A stretch of 64,000 nucleotides of DNA, from positions 1 to 64,000 of the forward strand of contig JAFSHN010000031.1 in assembly GCA_017440275.1 (NCBI GenBank). Direction: 5' to 3'. This document shows, piece after piece, positions 1 through 7,905 of this stretch (positions within the stretch are counted from its first letter, which is position 1; each line of letters starts with the position of its first letter). This DNA is from Bacillota bacterium (GTDB lineage: Bacteria; Bacillota; Clostridia; Peptostreptococcales; Anaerovoracaceae). The position numbers and the translations under genes are program-made. The notes under the pieces were generated by a model, which did not search any database, was not told the DNA's origin, and saw only the letters and a program-made list of their open reading frames with translations.

Positions 1-46
1 ATTTTAAGCCGACATTGTCATAATGAAAGTACAAGGAGGGTGTGAA

Positions 47-571
47 ATGCGTTTAGGTCAGACAATACAACAAATCAGAAAAGACAACAATCTGACACAA
101 GAAAGATTTGCAGATTTATTTCACGTCACAAGACAGACTGTGTCAAATTGGGAAAATGAAAAAAGTTACCCCGATTTAATAACCTTAGTTGCCATCAGTA
201 ATCAATTTGACATTTCTCTTGATAAAATGCTCAAGGAGGACGTTAAAATGACAGAAGAATTAAATAACGAAATTGAATGGGCGAAGAAGAGCAAAAAGAG
301 AAGAACAAAAGTCCTCGTATTAGCGGCCATTCTCCTTATGGCGTGTACACTTTTCCCCGGCGGAGCATTAAGAACGGCAGTATTTTTCCACTCGCCCGTA
401 AGTGCGGTTACAATGTCATATGAAGAAATTCAATTAAGTGATGAGGGTGAAAGACTGTACAGAATTACAGAAAACGAACCGGTTGAGAAGGCAACGCAAG
501 GGCATCTTTACACTTGGGTGGTACATGAATGGGGACCATTCCATTTTGCAGAATACTACGGTGAGTGTTAA
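47..571 (+). CDS. Membrane-anchored XRE (Cro/CI-type) regulator
   Basis: Residues 4-60 form an XRE helix-turn-helix with the usual TRQTVSNWENEKSYPDL core. A basic KKSKKRR stretch precedes one hydrophobic helix at about residues 89-110, and about 60 residues follow, ending in Cys. The layout suggests a DNA-binding domain on the cytoplasmic face with a small outer domain. I chose the start at 47 because AAGGAGGG lies at 33-40; the in-frame ATG at 23 has no ribosome binding site. No partner gene is visible, since the upstream side is outside the window. The target and any sensed signal are unknown. The HTH family call is secure; the topology is inferred from hydrophobicity. Confidence 0.85.
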   Translation: MRLGQTIQQIRKDNNLTQERFADLFHVTRQTVSNWENEKSYPDLITLVAISNQFDISLDKMLKEDVKMTEELNNEIEWAKKSKKRRTKVLVLAAILLMACTLFPGGALRTAVFFHSPVSAVTMSYEEIQLSDEGERLYRITENEPVEKATQGHLYTWVVHEWGPFHFAEYYGEC

Positions 572-678
572 TGAAGAAACGAAAGTCTGAGTTCAACTCA
601 TTTTATCAAACGATCATAATAGATGTCGAAGAATGAATGTGGTAAAACATAACAAAAAAAGACAAAGAGGTCCTATAT

Positions 679-910
679 ATGATTAAAAATGATCGAAAGG
701 AACTCTCTCAGTCTGATTCCGGCTTGCTTCGTACTTGCAAAGACAGTGTGTTACGAATGTTATTTAACGATGAAGAAATAGAGAGATGTTTGGAAAGAGC
801 CAATTCATTGCACAAAAAAGCTTCTTGAGACGAATCGCATCGATGACCTTAAGAAGGCAGTGGCTGATGCCGAGTATCAGAACAAACTATTTGAAGAATT
901 TAATTTGTAA
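679..910 (+). pseudogene. Remnant of an Rpn-family (PD-(D/E)XK) recombination-promoting nuclease/transposase-like gene
   Basis: The frame from 679 reads through a KDSVLRMLFNDEE segment typical of the N-terminus of Rpn/PDDEXK transposase-like proteins and stops at 826. A different frame from 821 then gives LLETNRIDDLKKAVADAEY and ends at 910, which resembles the extreme C-terminus of the same family. The catalytic middle (about 200 residues in intact relatives) is missing, and the junction is frameshifted. This looks like a gene that lost its core by internal deletion. The family call rests on recalled motif similarity of the two ends, so it is moderate; the frameshift is seen directly. Bases 572-678 contain nothing I can identify. 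Confidence 0.5.
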
Positions 911-920
911 TCACAAAATA

Positions 921-961
921 AAAAATACCGTATCCCGGTTTAAACGAGATACGGTATTTTT
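921..961. terminator. Bidirectional terminator between the Rpn remnant and uraA
   Basis: A perfect 14-bp stem (AAAAATACCGTATC at 921-934 with its complement at 948-961) has a 13-base loop. It is flanked by A and T runs, so it works on both strands. It mainly serves the minus-strand uracil permease gene ending at 968. Confidence 0.85.
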
Positions 962-967
962 GTTGAC

Positions 968-2239
968 TTAATCCGCGTCGTTGGAAAGACCCATCTTGTC
1001 AATAACAAACATTGCAAAACCCATTACGATGCCGATGATAGTTGCAAGACACATACCTGTCAACTGAACTTCGCCGATCTGGATTGCAACGCCGGAAAGA
1101 CCTGTCACGAAAACAACTGCTGTCATCGCTAAGTTGCGAGGTTTTGAGTAGTCAACCTGCTTGTCTACAAGAAGTCTGATGCCGGAAGCGGCAATCATTC
1201 CGTAAAGCAGGAAGCTGATACCACCCATTACAGGACCCGGAATTGTGTTGATAACAGCACTTACTTTACCGAAGAAAGCAAGGAACATAGAGAAGATTGC
1301 AGCGCCGCCGATTACCCATGTGCTGTAAACTTTGGTTACTGCCATTACGCCGATGTTTTCGCCGTAGGTGGTTGTAGGAACAGAACCGCAAAGACCGGAA
1401 ATCATAGTGGAAAGCCCGTCTGCAAACATTGATCTGTGAAGCCCCGGGTCTCTCAAAAGGTCTTTGCCGACAATCTGGCCGGTTACAATCTGATGACTGA
1501 TGTGTTCTGAAATAACTGTCAGACATGCAGGAATAATAATTATAATTGCGGCAAGGTCAAATTTCGGTGCACTGAAAGCAGGCATTTCGAAAAGCGGTGC
1601 CGTTGCCACAGGCCCAAAGTCTACCATTCCTAAAACTGCGGAAAGTGCATAACCTGATACGATTGCGATGAGGATTGCAATGGCAGCTGCGAAGCCTTTA
1701 AAAACAACTTGTCCGATTACTGCAAGCGCCAGAGTAAATACGAAAATGAGAACGCATTTCATATCGATGGCACCTCCGTTTGCGCTGACAATCTGGCCGG
1801 TACTTGCTGCCGAACCTGCCAGTTCAAGACCAATAAGTGCTACGATAGGACCCATAGCAGCCGGTGGAAGAACGGCATCAATCCACTCAACACCAACGAA
1901 TTTAACTAAAAGACCTGTCAGTGCAAATATGGCACCCGCAACCACGTAGCCACCGAGCGCATATTGGAAGCCCAGGCCGTCCGCTGCAAGAACAATAAAT
2001 GTAGGTGATAAAAAGGCGAAACTGGACCCCAGATAGGCCGGAGATCTGCCTTTTGTAATAAACATAAAAAGTATGGTTCCAATCCCGTTCATTAGCAGAA
2101 CGATAGACGCCGGGATTCCTACCAGGACGGGAACTAATACCGAAGCACTGAACATAGCAAAAGTATGTTGAATACTTAGAGGTATCCATTGACCGATAGG
2201 AGGTTTTTCATTTATTCCGATAACTTTTTTCTCGCTCAT
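968..2239 (-). CDS. uraA: Uracil/xanthine permease, NCS2 family
   Basis: 423 residues with about 12-14 hydrophobic segments, matching the UraA/PyrP/PbuX group in length and motifs (SIQHTFAMFSASVLVPVLVG near the N-terminus, PTTTYGENIGVMAVTKVYS in the middle). It imports a nucleobase, most likely uracil, by proton symport. The start is preceded by AAGGAGG. It is a single-gene unit with its own promoter at 2272-2300 and the terminator at 921-961. No PyrR-type attenuator is seen in the short leader. The NCS2 assignment is firm; the substrate (uracil rather than xanthine) is inferred from the UraA-like N-terminus. Confidence 0.9.
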   Translation of the reverse strand: MSEKKVIGINEKPPIGQWIPLSIQHTFAMFSASVLVPVLVGIPASIVLLMNGIGTILFMFITKGRSPAYLGSSFAFLSPTFIVLAADGLGFQYALGGYVVAGAIFALTGLLVKFVGVEWIDAVLPPAAMGPIVALIGLELAGSAASTGQIVSANGGAIDMKCVLIFVFTLALAVIGQVVFKGFAAAIAILIAIVSGYALSAVLGMVDFGPVATAPLFEMPAFSAPKFDLAAIIIIIPACLTVISEHISHQIVTGQIVGKDLLRDPGLHRSMFADGLSTMISGLCGSVPTTTYGENIGVMAVTKVYSTWVIGGAAIFSMFLAFFGKVSAVINTIPGPVMGGISFLLYGMIAASGIRLLVDKQVDYSKPRNLAMTAVVFVTGLSGVAIQIGEVQLTGMCLATIIGIVMGFAMFVIDKMGLSNDAD

Positions 2240-2271
2240 AACCTTGAGATCCTCCTTAATTTATTTGTTTA

Positions 2272-2300
2272 ATAATATAACATTTTATTGTGCAGTGCAA
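2272..2300 (-). promoter_or_regulatory. Sigma-A promoter of uraA
   Basis: On the minus strand TTGCAC (2300-2295) and TATTAT (2277-2272) are separated by 17 bases, about 35 bases ahead of the uraA start. It lies back to back with the plus-strand promoter at 2324. Confidence 0.6.
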
Positions 2301-2323
2301 ACAAAAACTGTGGATTTATTTTG

Positions 2324-2352
2324 TTGACACTCACTTTTTACAGTGCTATAAT
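2324..2352 (+). promoter_or_regulatory. Consensus sigma-A promoter of the T-box leader
   Basis: TTGACA (2324-2329) and TATAAT (2347-2352) with exactly 17 bases between. Transcription would start near 2359, just ahead of the T-box leader, giving a 5' UTR of about 340 bases before the trpB-like gene. Confidence 0.9.
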
Positions 2353-2364
2353 GACACTAATTTA

Positions 2365-2645
2365 ATAATAAACCGTTGAAGCGGAAGTAAAGACAATGAT
2401 GACATCACAGAGAGTCCGGGAGGATGAGAGCCGGATATGAAACAAATTGTCAAATGGGCCGCTGAGGGTGCAGTCAAATGGGTTTTGGACCAGAGTATTC
2501 TGCAACGTGTAGGCATACGTAAGTTGCCGGGGGTATGTTGGTATCCTGCTAAGTGCGTGGAAGTTTCCATGAATCGAGGTGGCACCGCGGATAAGTAGTT
2601 ATTCGTCCTTGATAGAAGATAATTCTGTCAAGGACGTTTTTGTTT
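2365..2645 (+). promoter_or_regulatory. T-box leader, tryptophan-specific (UGG specifier)
   Basis: Stem I carries the AGTAA loop-E sequence opposite AAATGGG, bounded by GACAAT/ATTGTC above and GCGG/CCGC below. This places the specifier codon UGG at 2455-2457 (Trp). The tip has the GGATGAGAG type sequence. The antiterminator box AGGTGGCACCGCGG is at 2577-2590; its bulge reads UGGC, which pairs with an acceptor end GCCA and fits the G73 discriminator of bacterial tRNA-Trp. The competing terminator stem is 2604-2617 / 2623-2636 followed by TTTTTG. Uncharged tRNA-Trp should therefore switch on the downstream genes. Confidence 0.92.
2604..2641 (+). terminator. T-box conditional terminator
   Basis: Stem CGTCCTTGATAGAA / TTCTGTCAAGGACG (one T-G wobble) with loop GATAA, then a T run. 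It is mutually exclusive with the antiterminator built on 2577-2590. Confidence 0.85.
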
Positions 2646-2702
2646 ACCGTCCATTGACAGACAAGCACACCAAACACAAACAAAAGTATGGAGGTATTTA
2701 AA

Positions 2703-3929
2703 ATGATCTACAATGGGGTTGATTTTGACACTTATTTCAAAAATTATCCTGACAAAAATGGATATTTCGGAAAGTATGGCGGCGTATACATTGAACCTGA
2801 ACTAAAAGCTGCCATGGCAGAAATTACTGAAAGTTACTTTACTATCTGCAAATCCCGCAAATTTATCAGCGACTTAAGAAGAATCCGTAAGGAATTCCAG
2901 GGAAGACCTACACCTATTTCACATCTTGAAAGATTGTCAGCAAGTCTGGGCAACGTGCAGCTTTATGCTAAAAGAGAGGATTTAAACCACTCAGGCGCAC
3001 ATAAGCTGAACCACTGCATGGGAGAAGCTCTGCTGGCTAAATATATGGGTAAGAAAAAAGTAATCGCAGAAACAGGCGCCGGACAGCACGGTGTTGCTTT
3101 GGCTACAGCGGCCGCTTACTTCGGACTTGAATGCGATATTTATATGGGCTCTGTAGACATTAAGAAACAGGCACCAAACGTTGCAAGAATGAAGATTCTG
3201 GGAGCAAACGTAGTAGAAGTTACTCACGGGCTCGCAACGCTCAAAGAAGCCGTGGATGCAGCTTTTGAAGCATACGCAAGAGAATATAAAGACAGTATTT
3301 ACTGCATTGGTTCCGTTTTAGGACCTCATCCATTCCCAATGATGGTAAGAGATTTCCAAAGCGTTGTTGGTATCGAAGCAAGAGAACAGTTCGTAGAAAT
3401 GACAGGAGAGCTTCCTGACGCAGTAGTTGCCTGCGTAGGCGGTGGCTCAAACGCAGCAGGTATGTTTGCAGGCTTCCTCAACGATCCTGTAGATATTTAC
3501 GGTATCGAACCTCTTGGAAGAGGTCCTAAGCTGGGAGATCACGCGGCTAGCCTGATGTATGGCGAAGAAGGCATTATGCACGGCTTTAACAGCATCATGC
3601 TCAAGGATGAAAAGGGCGAGCCTGCACCTGTTTATTCAGTAGCCAGTGGCCTTGACTATCCTTCCTCCGGTCCTGAACATGCTTTCTTACATGACCTTGG
3701 AAGAGTTAAATACGATGTTATTGATGATGAAGAAACTATTGATGCATTCTTCAGACTTTCAAGAATGGAAGGTATAATTCCAGCCATCGAAAGTGCTCAT
3801 GCTGTCGCTTATGGTATAAAGCTGGCTAAGCAGATGGGAACAGGATCTGTTCTCATCAATCTTTCCGGCAGAGGCGACAAAGATATGGATTATGTAATCG
3901 AAAACTACGGTATCAGAGATATAAAATAA
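2703..3929 (+). CDS. trpB: Tryptophan synthase beta subunit, orphan copy
   Basis: 408 residues of the PLP fold type II TrpB family. The PLP lysine is in HKLNH (Lys101), the catalytic glutamate in AETGAGQHG (Glu123), and the phosphate-binding loop is VGGGSN at 245-250. It should condense indole with L-serine to tryptophan. No trpA lies beside it, so it either salvages free indole or works with a TrpA encoded elsewhere. Start 2703 is chosen because GGAGG (2690-2694) sits 8 bases upstream; an ATG at 2688 overlaps that site. It is controlled by the Trp T-box and is 12 bases from a D-2-hydroxyacid dehydrogenase gene. Use of other amino acceptors is possible. Confidence 0.88.
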   Translation: MIYNGVDFDTYFKNYPDKNGYFGKYGGVYIEPELKAAMAEITESYFTICKSRKFISDLRRIRKEFQGRPTPISHLERLSASLGNVQLYAKREDLNHSGAHKLNHCMGEALLAKYMGKKKVIAETGAGQHGVALATAAAYFGLECDIYMGSVDIKKQAPNVARMKILGANVVEVTHGLATLKEAVDAAFEAYAREYKDSIYCIGSVLGPHPFPMMVRDFQSVVGIEAREQFVEMTGELPDAVVACVGGGSNAAGMFAGFLNDPVDIYGIEPLGRGPKLGDHAASLMYGEEGIMHGFNSIMLKDEKGEPAPVYSVASGLDYPSSGPEHAFLHDLGRVKYDVIDDEETIDAFFRLSRMEGIIPAIESAHAVAYGIKLAKQMGTGSVLINLSGRGDKDMDYVIENYGIRDIK

Positions 3930-3941
3930 GGGAGACCTTTT

Positions 3942-4910
3942 ATGGCACGTAAAATTATAGTTTCAATGGATTTTCTTGATGAGAAACTAAAAGAAAGGGT
4001 GGCAGAGGCTAGCCGGAAACTGGGGTTTGAACCGGTTTTTTATGACAAGGCCAAAGATATAGGCCCTGAAATTGCCGACGCAGAGATACTTTTTGGTTCC
4101 AATATGCAGGATTATCTCAAAGAAGCCTCTTCCATGAAGTGGTTCTGCAACACCTATGCGGGATGCGAAAGATATATGAATCCCGGCGTATGGCCAAAGC
4201 AAGAGTGTTTGTTTACCAACTCTTCAGGGGCGTACGGACTTGGGATTTCAGAGCACATTGTTATGGTGCTTCTTATGATGCTGCGCAGAATGCCTGAATA
4301 TCAGCGAGACCTGGCAGAAAAAAAGTGGACGTTTTATGAGCCGATTCGCTCCGTTCATGGTCTTAAAGTAACAATTCTTGGAACCGGAGATATAGGAACT
4401 CACACTGCAAGAAGTCTTACGGCTATGGGAGCAGAAGTAAGAGGTATCCGAAGAGATGTAACAAAGAAGTCAGATTCAGCCTTTAAAGAAATATGGGCAA
4501 CTGAAGATATTGATAAGATCTTGCCGGACACAGACGCTTTGATAATGGCAGTGCCGTCCACTTCAGAAACGACGCATATTATTGATCGTGAACGAATGAA
4601 TCTATTGCCGAAGGGGGCATATATAATAAATGTAGGCAGGGGAGCGGCATTGGACCAGAAGGCTCTCATTGACGCCCTGAATTCAGAACACTTAGCGGGA
4701 GCCGCCCTTGATGTAATGATTCCCGAACCGCTTCCTGCGGATCACCCTTTATGGAATGCAAAAAATATATTGCTGACACCTCATTGTTCAGGTGATACTG
4801 CATTGTATTATGCAAAGGAAAAGGTTGTGGATATGTTCCTTGAAAATCTGGAACTATACGCCGCAGGTAAGCCTATGAAGAGGATGGTAGACCTCAAACA
4901 AGGATATTAA
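3942..4910 (+). CDS. D-isomer-specific 2-hydroxyacid dehydrogenase
   Basis: 322 residues. The Rossmann motif is GTGDIG (147-152), and the catalytic triad of the family is present as Arg233 (NVGRGAALD), Glu262 (IPEPLPADHPLW) and His281 (LTPHCSGD). It reduces a 2-keto acid to a D-2-hydroxy acid with NAD(P)H, or the reverse. It is co-transcribed with the orphan trpB under a tryptophan T-box, which points to a tryptophan-linked substrate such as indolepyruvate, or to serine supply as in SerA. It lacks the ACT domain of classic SerA. The terminator at 4918 closes the unit. Confidence 0.85.
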   Translation: MARKIIVSMDFLDEKLKERVAEASRKLGFEPVFYDKAKDIGPEIADAEILFGSNMQDYLKEASSMKWFCNTYAGCERYMNPGVWPKQECLFTNSSGAYGLGISEHIVMVLLMMLRRMPEYQRDLAEKKWTFYEPIRSVHGLKVTILGTGDIGTHTARSLTAMGAEVRGIRRDVTKKSDSAFKEIWATEDIDKILPDTDALIMAVPSTSETTHIIDRERMNLLPKGAYIINVGRGAALDQKALIDALNSEHLAGAALDVMIPEPLPADHPLWNAKNILLTPHCSGDTALYYAKEKVVDMFLENLELYAAGKPMKRMVDLKQGY

Positions 4911-4917
4911 ATAATAG

Positions 4918-4946
4918 AGGGTATGACCCGACGGTCATACCCTTTT
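4918..4946 (+). terminator. Rho-independent terminator of the T-box operon
   Basis: An 11-bp stem around GGGTATGACC (4919-4928) and GGTCATACCC (4933-4942) with loop CGAC, then TTTT. Its A/T flanks suit the convergent SdpI-like gene as well. Confidence 0.85.
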
Positions 4947-4955
4947 AATATACAT

Positions 4956-5618
4956 TTATTCGGAAATATCATTTTTATAGTAATAATATGATGCGATAAT
5001 ACAAATAAAAAGCCATAGAACAACCATAACGATTAAAGCAATTCCAATTATGTCAGAAGATAGAACGAGGGAAAGCAAAATCAATATAACTCCGAAGACT
5101 ATTGAAGAAAATCCTCCAAAACGCTGACATTTTTGCCATACACGGTCGTTTGCCATACTCCACTTGGTCCTGAGACCGAAAGTGGAATTGCGAGGAACTT
5201 TAGGCATAATAAACCCAAAACAAATGAGGAGGAGACCAATTCCGACACCGACGAAGTCTATTCCTACGGAGTTGGAGGATGGAGCTTCAAGACCATAGTT
5301 GACGCTTTGAAGCATATAATAAAAACCGAGAGCTGTAATAAAAATCAGAGTGACAAAGGCTACATAAAGAAGACTTTTTTCGTCTTTATCCTGCGATTTT
5401 TTCCCGTAGTAGCGAGCAAAAAGAAGGAAAAATACTCCAAGGCCTATGGTTGCCAAAGGAAAGATAAGGTTTTCGTATTTACTTCCCATACGATTTATTT
5501 CACCCTGCAAATTATAGTGCATAGGAACAATGTCAGGCATAAGAGCTATGAATATTGCCGTTCCTACAATGCTAATCAACATAATGAAACAACACAGATA
5601 ATATAATTTTTTATTCAT
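4956..5618 (-). CDS. DUF1648/SdpI-family membrane protein
   Basis: 220 residues with about six hydrophobic helices. The N-terminal DUF1648 part carries MPDIVPMHYNLQGEINRMGSK, and the SdpI part carries FGLRTKWSMANDRVWQKCQR. In Bacillus subtilis SdpI gives immunity to the SdpC toxin and sequesters its repressor, but most relatives have no known role. The gene lies 12 bases downstream of a TetR-family gene on the same strand, so the two form an operon. No SdpC-like toxin gene is seen nearby. Its job here is inferred only as a membrane stress or immunity protein. Confidence 0.75.
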   Translation of the reverse strand: MNKKLYYLCCFIMLISIVGTAIFIALMPDIVPMHYNLQGEINRMGSKYENLIFPLATIGLGVFFLLFARYYGKKSQDKDEKSLLYVAFVTLIFITALGFYYMLQSVNYGLEAPSSNSVGIDFVGVGIGLLLICFGFIMPKVPRNSTFGLRTKWSMANDRVWQKCQRFGGFSSIVFGVILILLSLVLSSDIIGIALIVMVVLWLFICIIASYYYYKNDISE

Positions 5619-5630
5619 AAGATTCTCCTT

Positions 5631-6197
5631 TTACCGTAAAGTGAGCTCCGGATGATAAATGAACCGAACTGCCGTCTCGGCCATTTCCCGAGGCGATTTA
5701 TCGAATTTCTCGTGATGCCACTGGATTACAAGTGACATAATTCCAGAGATAAAGAAAACTGTGATGTATTCGCGCGAATCCTCGTCATGAGCCGGAAATA
5801 TGGTTCCTGAAAGGGCAGCAGTGCTTACAGAATAGCTGATGGCTCTCTGAAGCAAAACTCCGCTCAAATCATTGTAAGCTAACGCGTCAAGCAGATTTTT
5901 TTTATCCAGCCAAAATTTAAAGAATGCGGCCAAAACCTCTCGCGGATCCGACGTCGAATTTTGGAATTGGAAAAAAGCTTTTAAAGCGTCTATTAGAGTG
6001 TGGTCAATGAGGGCATATAAAGCACCTTCCTTGCTGCTGAAATATCGGTAGAATGCTTTGCGCGGGATGTTCATATAATTACATAAATCCACTACAGATA
6101 GGTTTTCAAAGTGCCTGTGGAGAAGTATCTCCAGAATGCCTGCTTCAAGTTCTCTTTGCCTTGAAATGGTGCGGTTTGTAGTACACTGCCTATACAT
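5631..6197 (-). CDS. TetR/AcrR-family transcriptional regulator
   Basis: 188 residues with an N-terminal HTH at about 35-54 (LSVVDLCNYMNIPRKAFYRYF), the TetR signature pattern, and a C-terminal ligand-binding region with no recognisable specificity. AAGGAG precedes the start. It heads an operon with the SdpI-like gene and is divergent from the GPH transporter at 6378. The perfect inverted repeat at 6269-6292 in the shared intergenic region is a good operator candidate, so it may repress itself and the transporter. The inducer is unknown. Confidence 0.88.
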   Translation of the reverse strand: MYRQCTTNRTISRQRELEAGILEILLHRHFENLSVVDLCNYMNIPRKAFYRYFSSKEGALYALIDHTLIDALKAFFQFQNSTSDPREVLAAFFKFWLDKKNLLDALAYNDLSGVLLQRAISYSVSTAALSGTIFPAHDEDSREYITVFFISGIMSLVIQWHHEKFDKSPREMAETAVRFIYHPELTLR

Positions 6198-6268
6198 AAG
6201 AAATCTCCTTTTTACCCTTTTCTAAATAATAGCAAAAATTTTCCATAAAAACAACGGCGTTTCGCCAA

Positions 6269-6292
6269 AAAATGTCACAAAAGTGACATTTT
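6269..6292. promoter_or_regulatory. Candidate TetR operator
   Basis: Perfect inverted repeat AAAATGTCAC-N4-GTGACATTTT between the divergent TetR and transporter genes. A second short repeat GGCG-TTT-CGCC lies at 6256-6266. Position and symmetry fit a TetR-family dimer site; binding is inferred. Confidence 0.6.
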
Positions 6293-6377
6293 GCCCCTTT
6301 TTTTAATTTGTTAAATTTGTTACAATATAGTCGATTTTATGCAATTATATTTCTATATTTATTAGGAGGATAGTCCA

Positions 6378-7796
6378 ATGGGCAAGAAAGTTACCCTTGA
6401 CGAAAAGGGTTTCCGCAAGTTTAGCATGCGCGACAATATCGCATATGCTGCAGGTGACTTCGGTTGCAATATGTCATTCGCACTGAAGGGCACATTAATT
6501 ATTTTCTGGACACAGTTTATGGGCATGGATTCCATGCTGTACGCAGGACTGTTACTGTTAGTACAGGCTTGGGATGCTATCAATGACCCAATTATTGGTT
6601 CCATCATCGACGCTGACAGACATCAGTACAAGAGAAATAAGTTTTTACAGTACATTTTCTGGGGTTCAATCGGTTTAGTAGTAGCAGGTGCTCTTTGCTT
6701 CGTACCAGTGCCTGGTGCACCGGCAATGGCTAAGAACATTATCTTCGTTGCAGGTTATGTAATCTGGGACGCATTCTACACAGTAGCAAACGTTCCTTAC
6801 GGCTCCTTATTATCCCTGATTTCAAATGACCAGGGTGACAGAGCTTCCTTATCTGCATTCAGATCCATCGGTTCCTTAGTTGGTAACATGGTGCCAATGA
6901 TTATTCTGCCTTTCATCATTTATGATGATAATCAGGATATCGTAGGTGAAAGAGTATTTATCGCAGCATTAATCATGGGTATCTTAGGATTCATTTCCTT
7001 CCAGTTCATGATTAAGAATACTGAAATCAGAGTTGATACAGAAGTTAAGGCCGGAGAAGAACTTCCAAAGTTCAACATTGTTAAGGCGCTTGGAAACTTC
7101 ATTAAGAACAGACCTGCAGTTGGTGCTACAATCGCAGCAATGGGTATGTTCATCGGTATGCAGGGTGCTACTGCAGCAGTAACTGTATTATTCCAGTCCT
7201 ACTTCAATGCTGTAAAGTTATCCGGCGTAGTATCTGCATTCTCTATGATTCCTATCATTCTGTTCACACCACTGGCTCGTAAGATGGTAGTTAAGTACGG
7301 ACAGAAGGAACTGGCAACAGTAGGTTCCATCGCAGCAGTTATTTCCGGCGTTCTGATGGTTGTACTTCCAATTACTCCTGATATGACAGGTGTTGCTATC
7401 TATATCGGATGTCAGTTAATCTTCGCATTAGGTATGGGTATCTATTCCACAGTATCCTGGGGTATGATGGGCGATGCTATCGACTACAACGAATGGAAGA
7501 ACGGCACAAGAGAAGAAGGTACAGTATACGCTATGCACTCCTTCTTCAGAAAACTGGCTCAGGGCGCAGGTCCTTCTTTAGTTCTGGTTATCATGGTATG
7601 GCTGGGATATGTTGAAGAAAACAAGGGCAGCCAGGTATTCGAAGTTGCTGAAAATATGCGTTATTTAGTAGCAGTTCTGTACTTAGTAGCAGCAATCTTC
7701 ATGTTTGTAGGTTTAGTATTAGTTTACAACTTAGACAAGAAGACTACAGCACAGATGAAGGAAGAATTAGAAGCTCGCCACGCACACGCAGAATAA
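6378..7796 (+). CDS. GPH-family (MelB/LacS-like) sodium/sugar symporter
   Basis: 472 residues with about 12 membrane helices. GPH features include DNIAYAAGDFGCNM at the N-terminus, the loop WDAINDPIIGSIIDADR, and the WGMMGDAIDYNEWK motif late in the protein. Relatives import melibiose, glucuronides, pentosides or, in some gut anaerobes, other organic solutes. No sugar-catabolic gene is adjacent, so the cargo is unknown. AGGAGG precedes the start. It is divergent from a TetR regulator with a shared candidate operator and ends at a strong terminator, so it is a single-gene unit that is probably repressor-controlled. Confidence 0.82.
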   Translation: MGKKVTLDEKGFRKFSMRDNIAYAAGDFGCNMSFALKGTLIIFWTQFMGMDSMLYAGLLLLVQAWDAINDPIIGSIIDADRHQYKRNKFLQYIFWGSIGLVVAGALCFVPVPGAPAMAKNIIFVAGYVIWDAFYTVANVPYGSLLSLISNDQGDRASLSAFRSIGSLVGNMVPMIILPFIIYDDNQDIVGERVFIAALIMGILGFISFQFMIKNTEIRVDTEVKAGEELPKFNIVKALGNFIKNRPAVGATIAAMGMFIGMQGATAAVTVLFQSYFNAVKLSGVVSAFSMIPIILFTPLARKMVVKYGQKELATVGSIAAVISGVLMVVLPITPDMTGVAIYIGCQLIFALGMGIYSTVSWGMMGDAIDYNEWKNGTREEGTVYAMHSFFRKLAQGAGPSLVLVIMVWLGYVEENKGSQVFEVAENMRYLVAVLYLVAAIFMFVGLVLVYNLDKKTTAQMKEELEARHAHAE

Positions 7797-7812
7797 TTAA
7801 AGAATTCTACAT

Positions 7813-7846
7813 AAAAGCAGTTTCTCATATGAGGAACTGCTTTTTT
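7813..7846 (+). terminator. Terminator of the GPH transporter
   Basis: Stem AAAAGCAGTTTCTC / GAGGAACTGCTTTT with loop ATAT, followed by T residues. Confidence 0.85.
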
Positions 7847-7863
7847 ATATGTCCTGAAAGTGG

Positions 7864-7869
7864 TATAAT
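7864..7869 (+). promoter_or_regulatory. -10 box ahead of the LCP gene
   Basis: TATAAT 37 bases before the TTG start at 7906. No clear -35 is visible because the preceding bases are the T run of a terminator. Confidence 0.4.
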
Positions 7870-7905
7870 ACTTAACAGCAATATAATCAGAAAGGAATCA
7901 AGCTC

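Noticed and set aside
2346..2585. Minus-strand open frame across the T-box leader.
   Set aside because: The region is fully explained by the T-box structure and the frame lacks a start signal.
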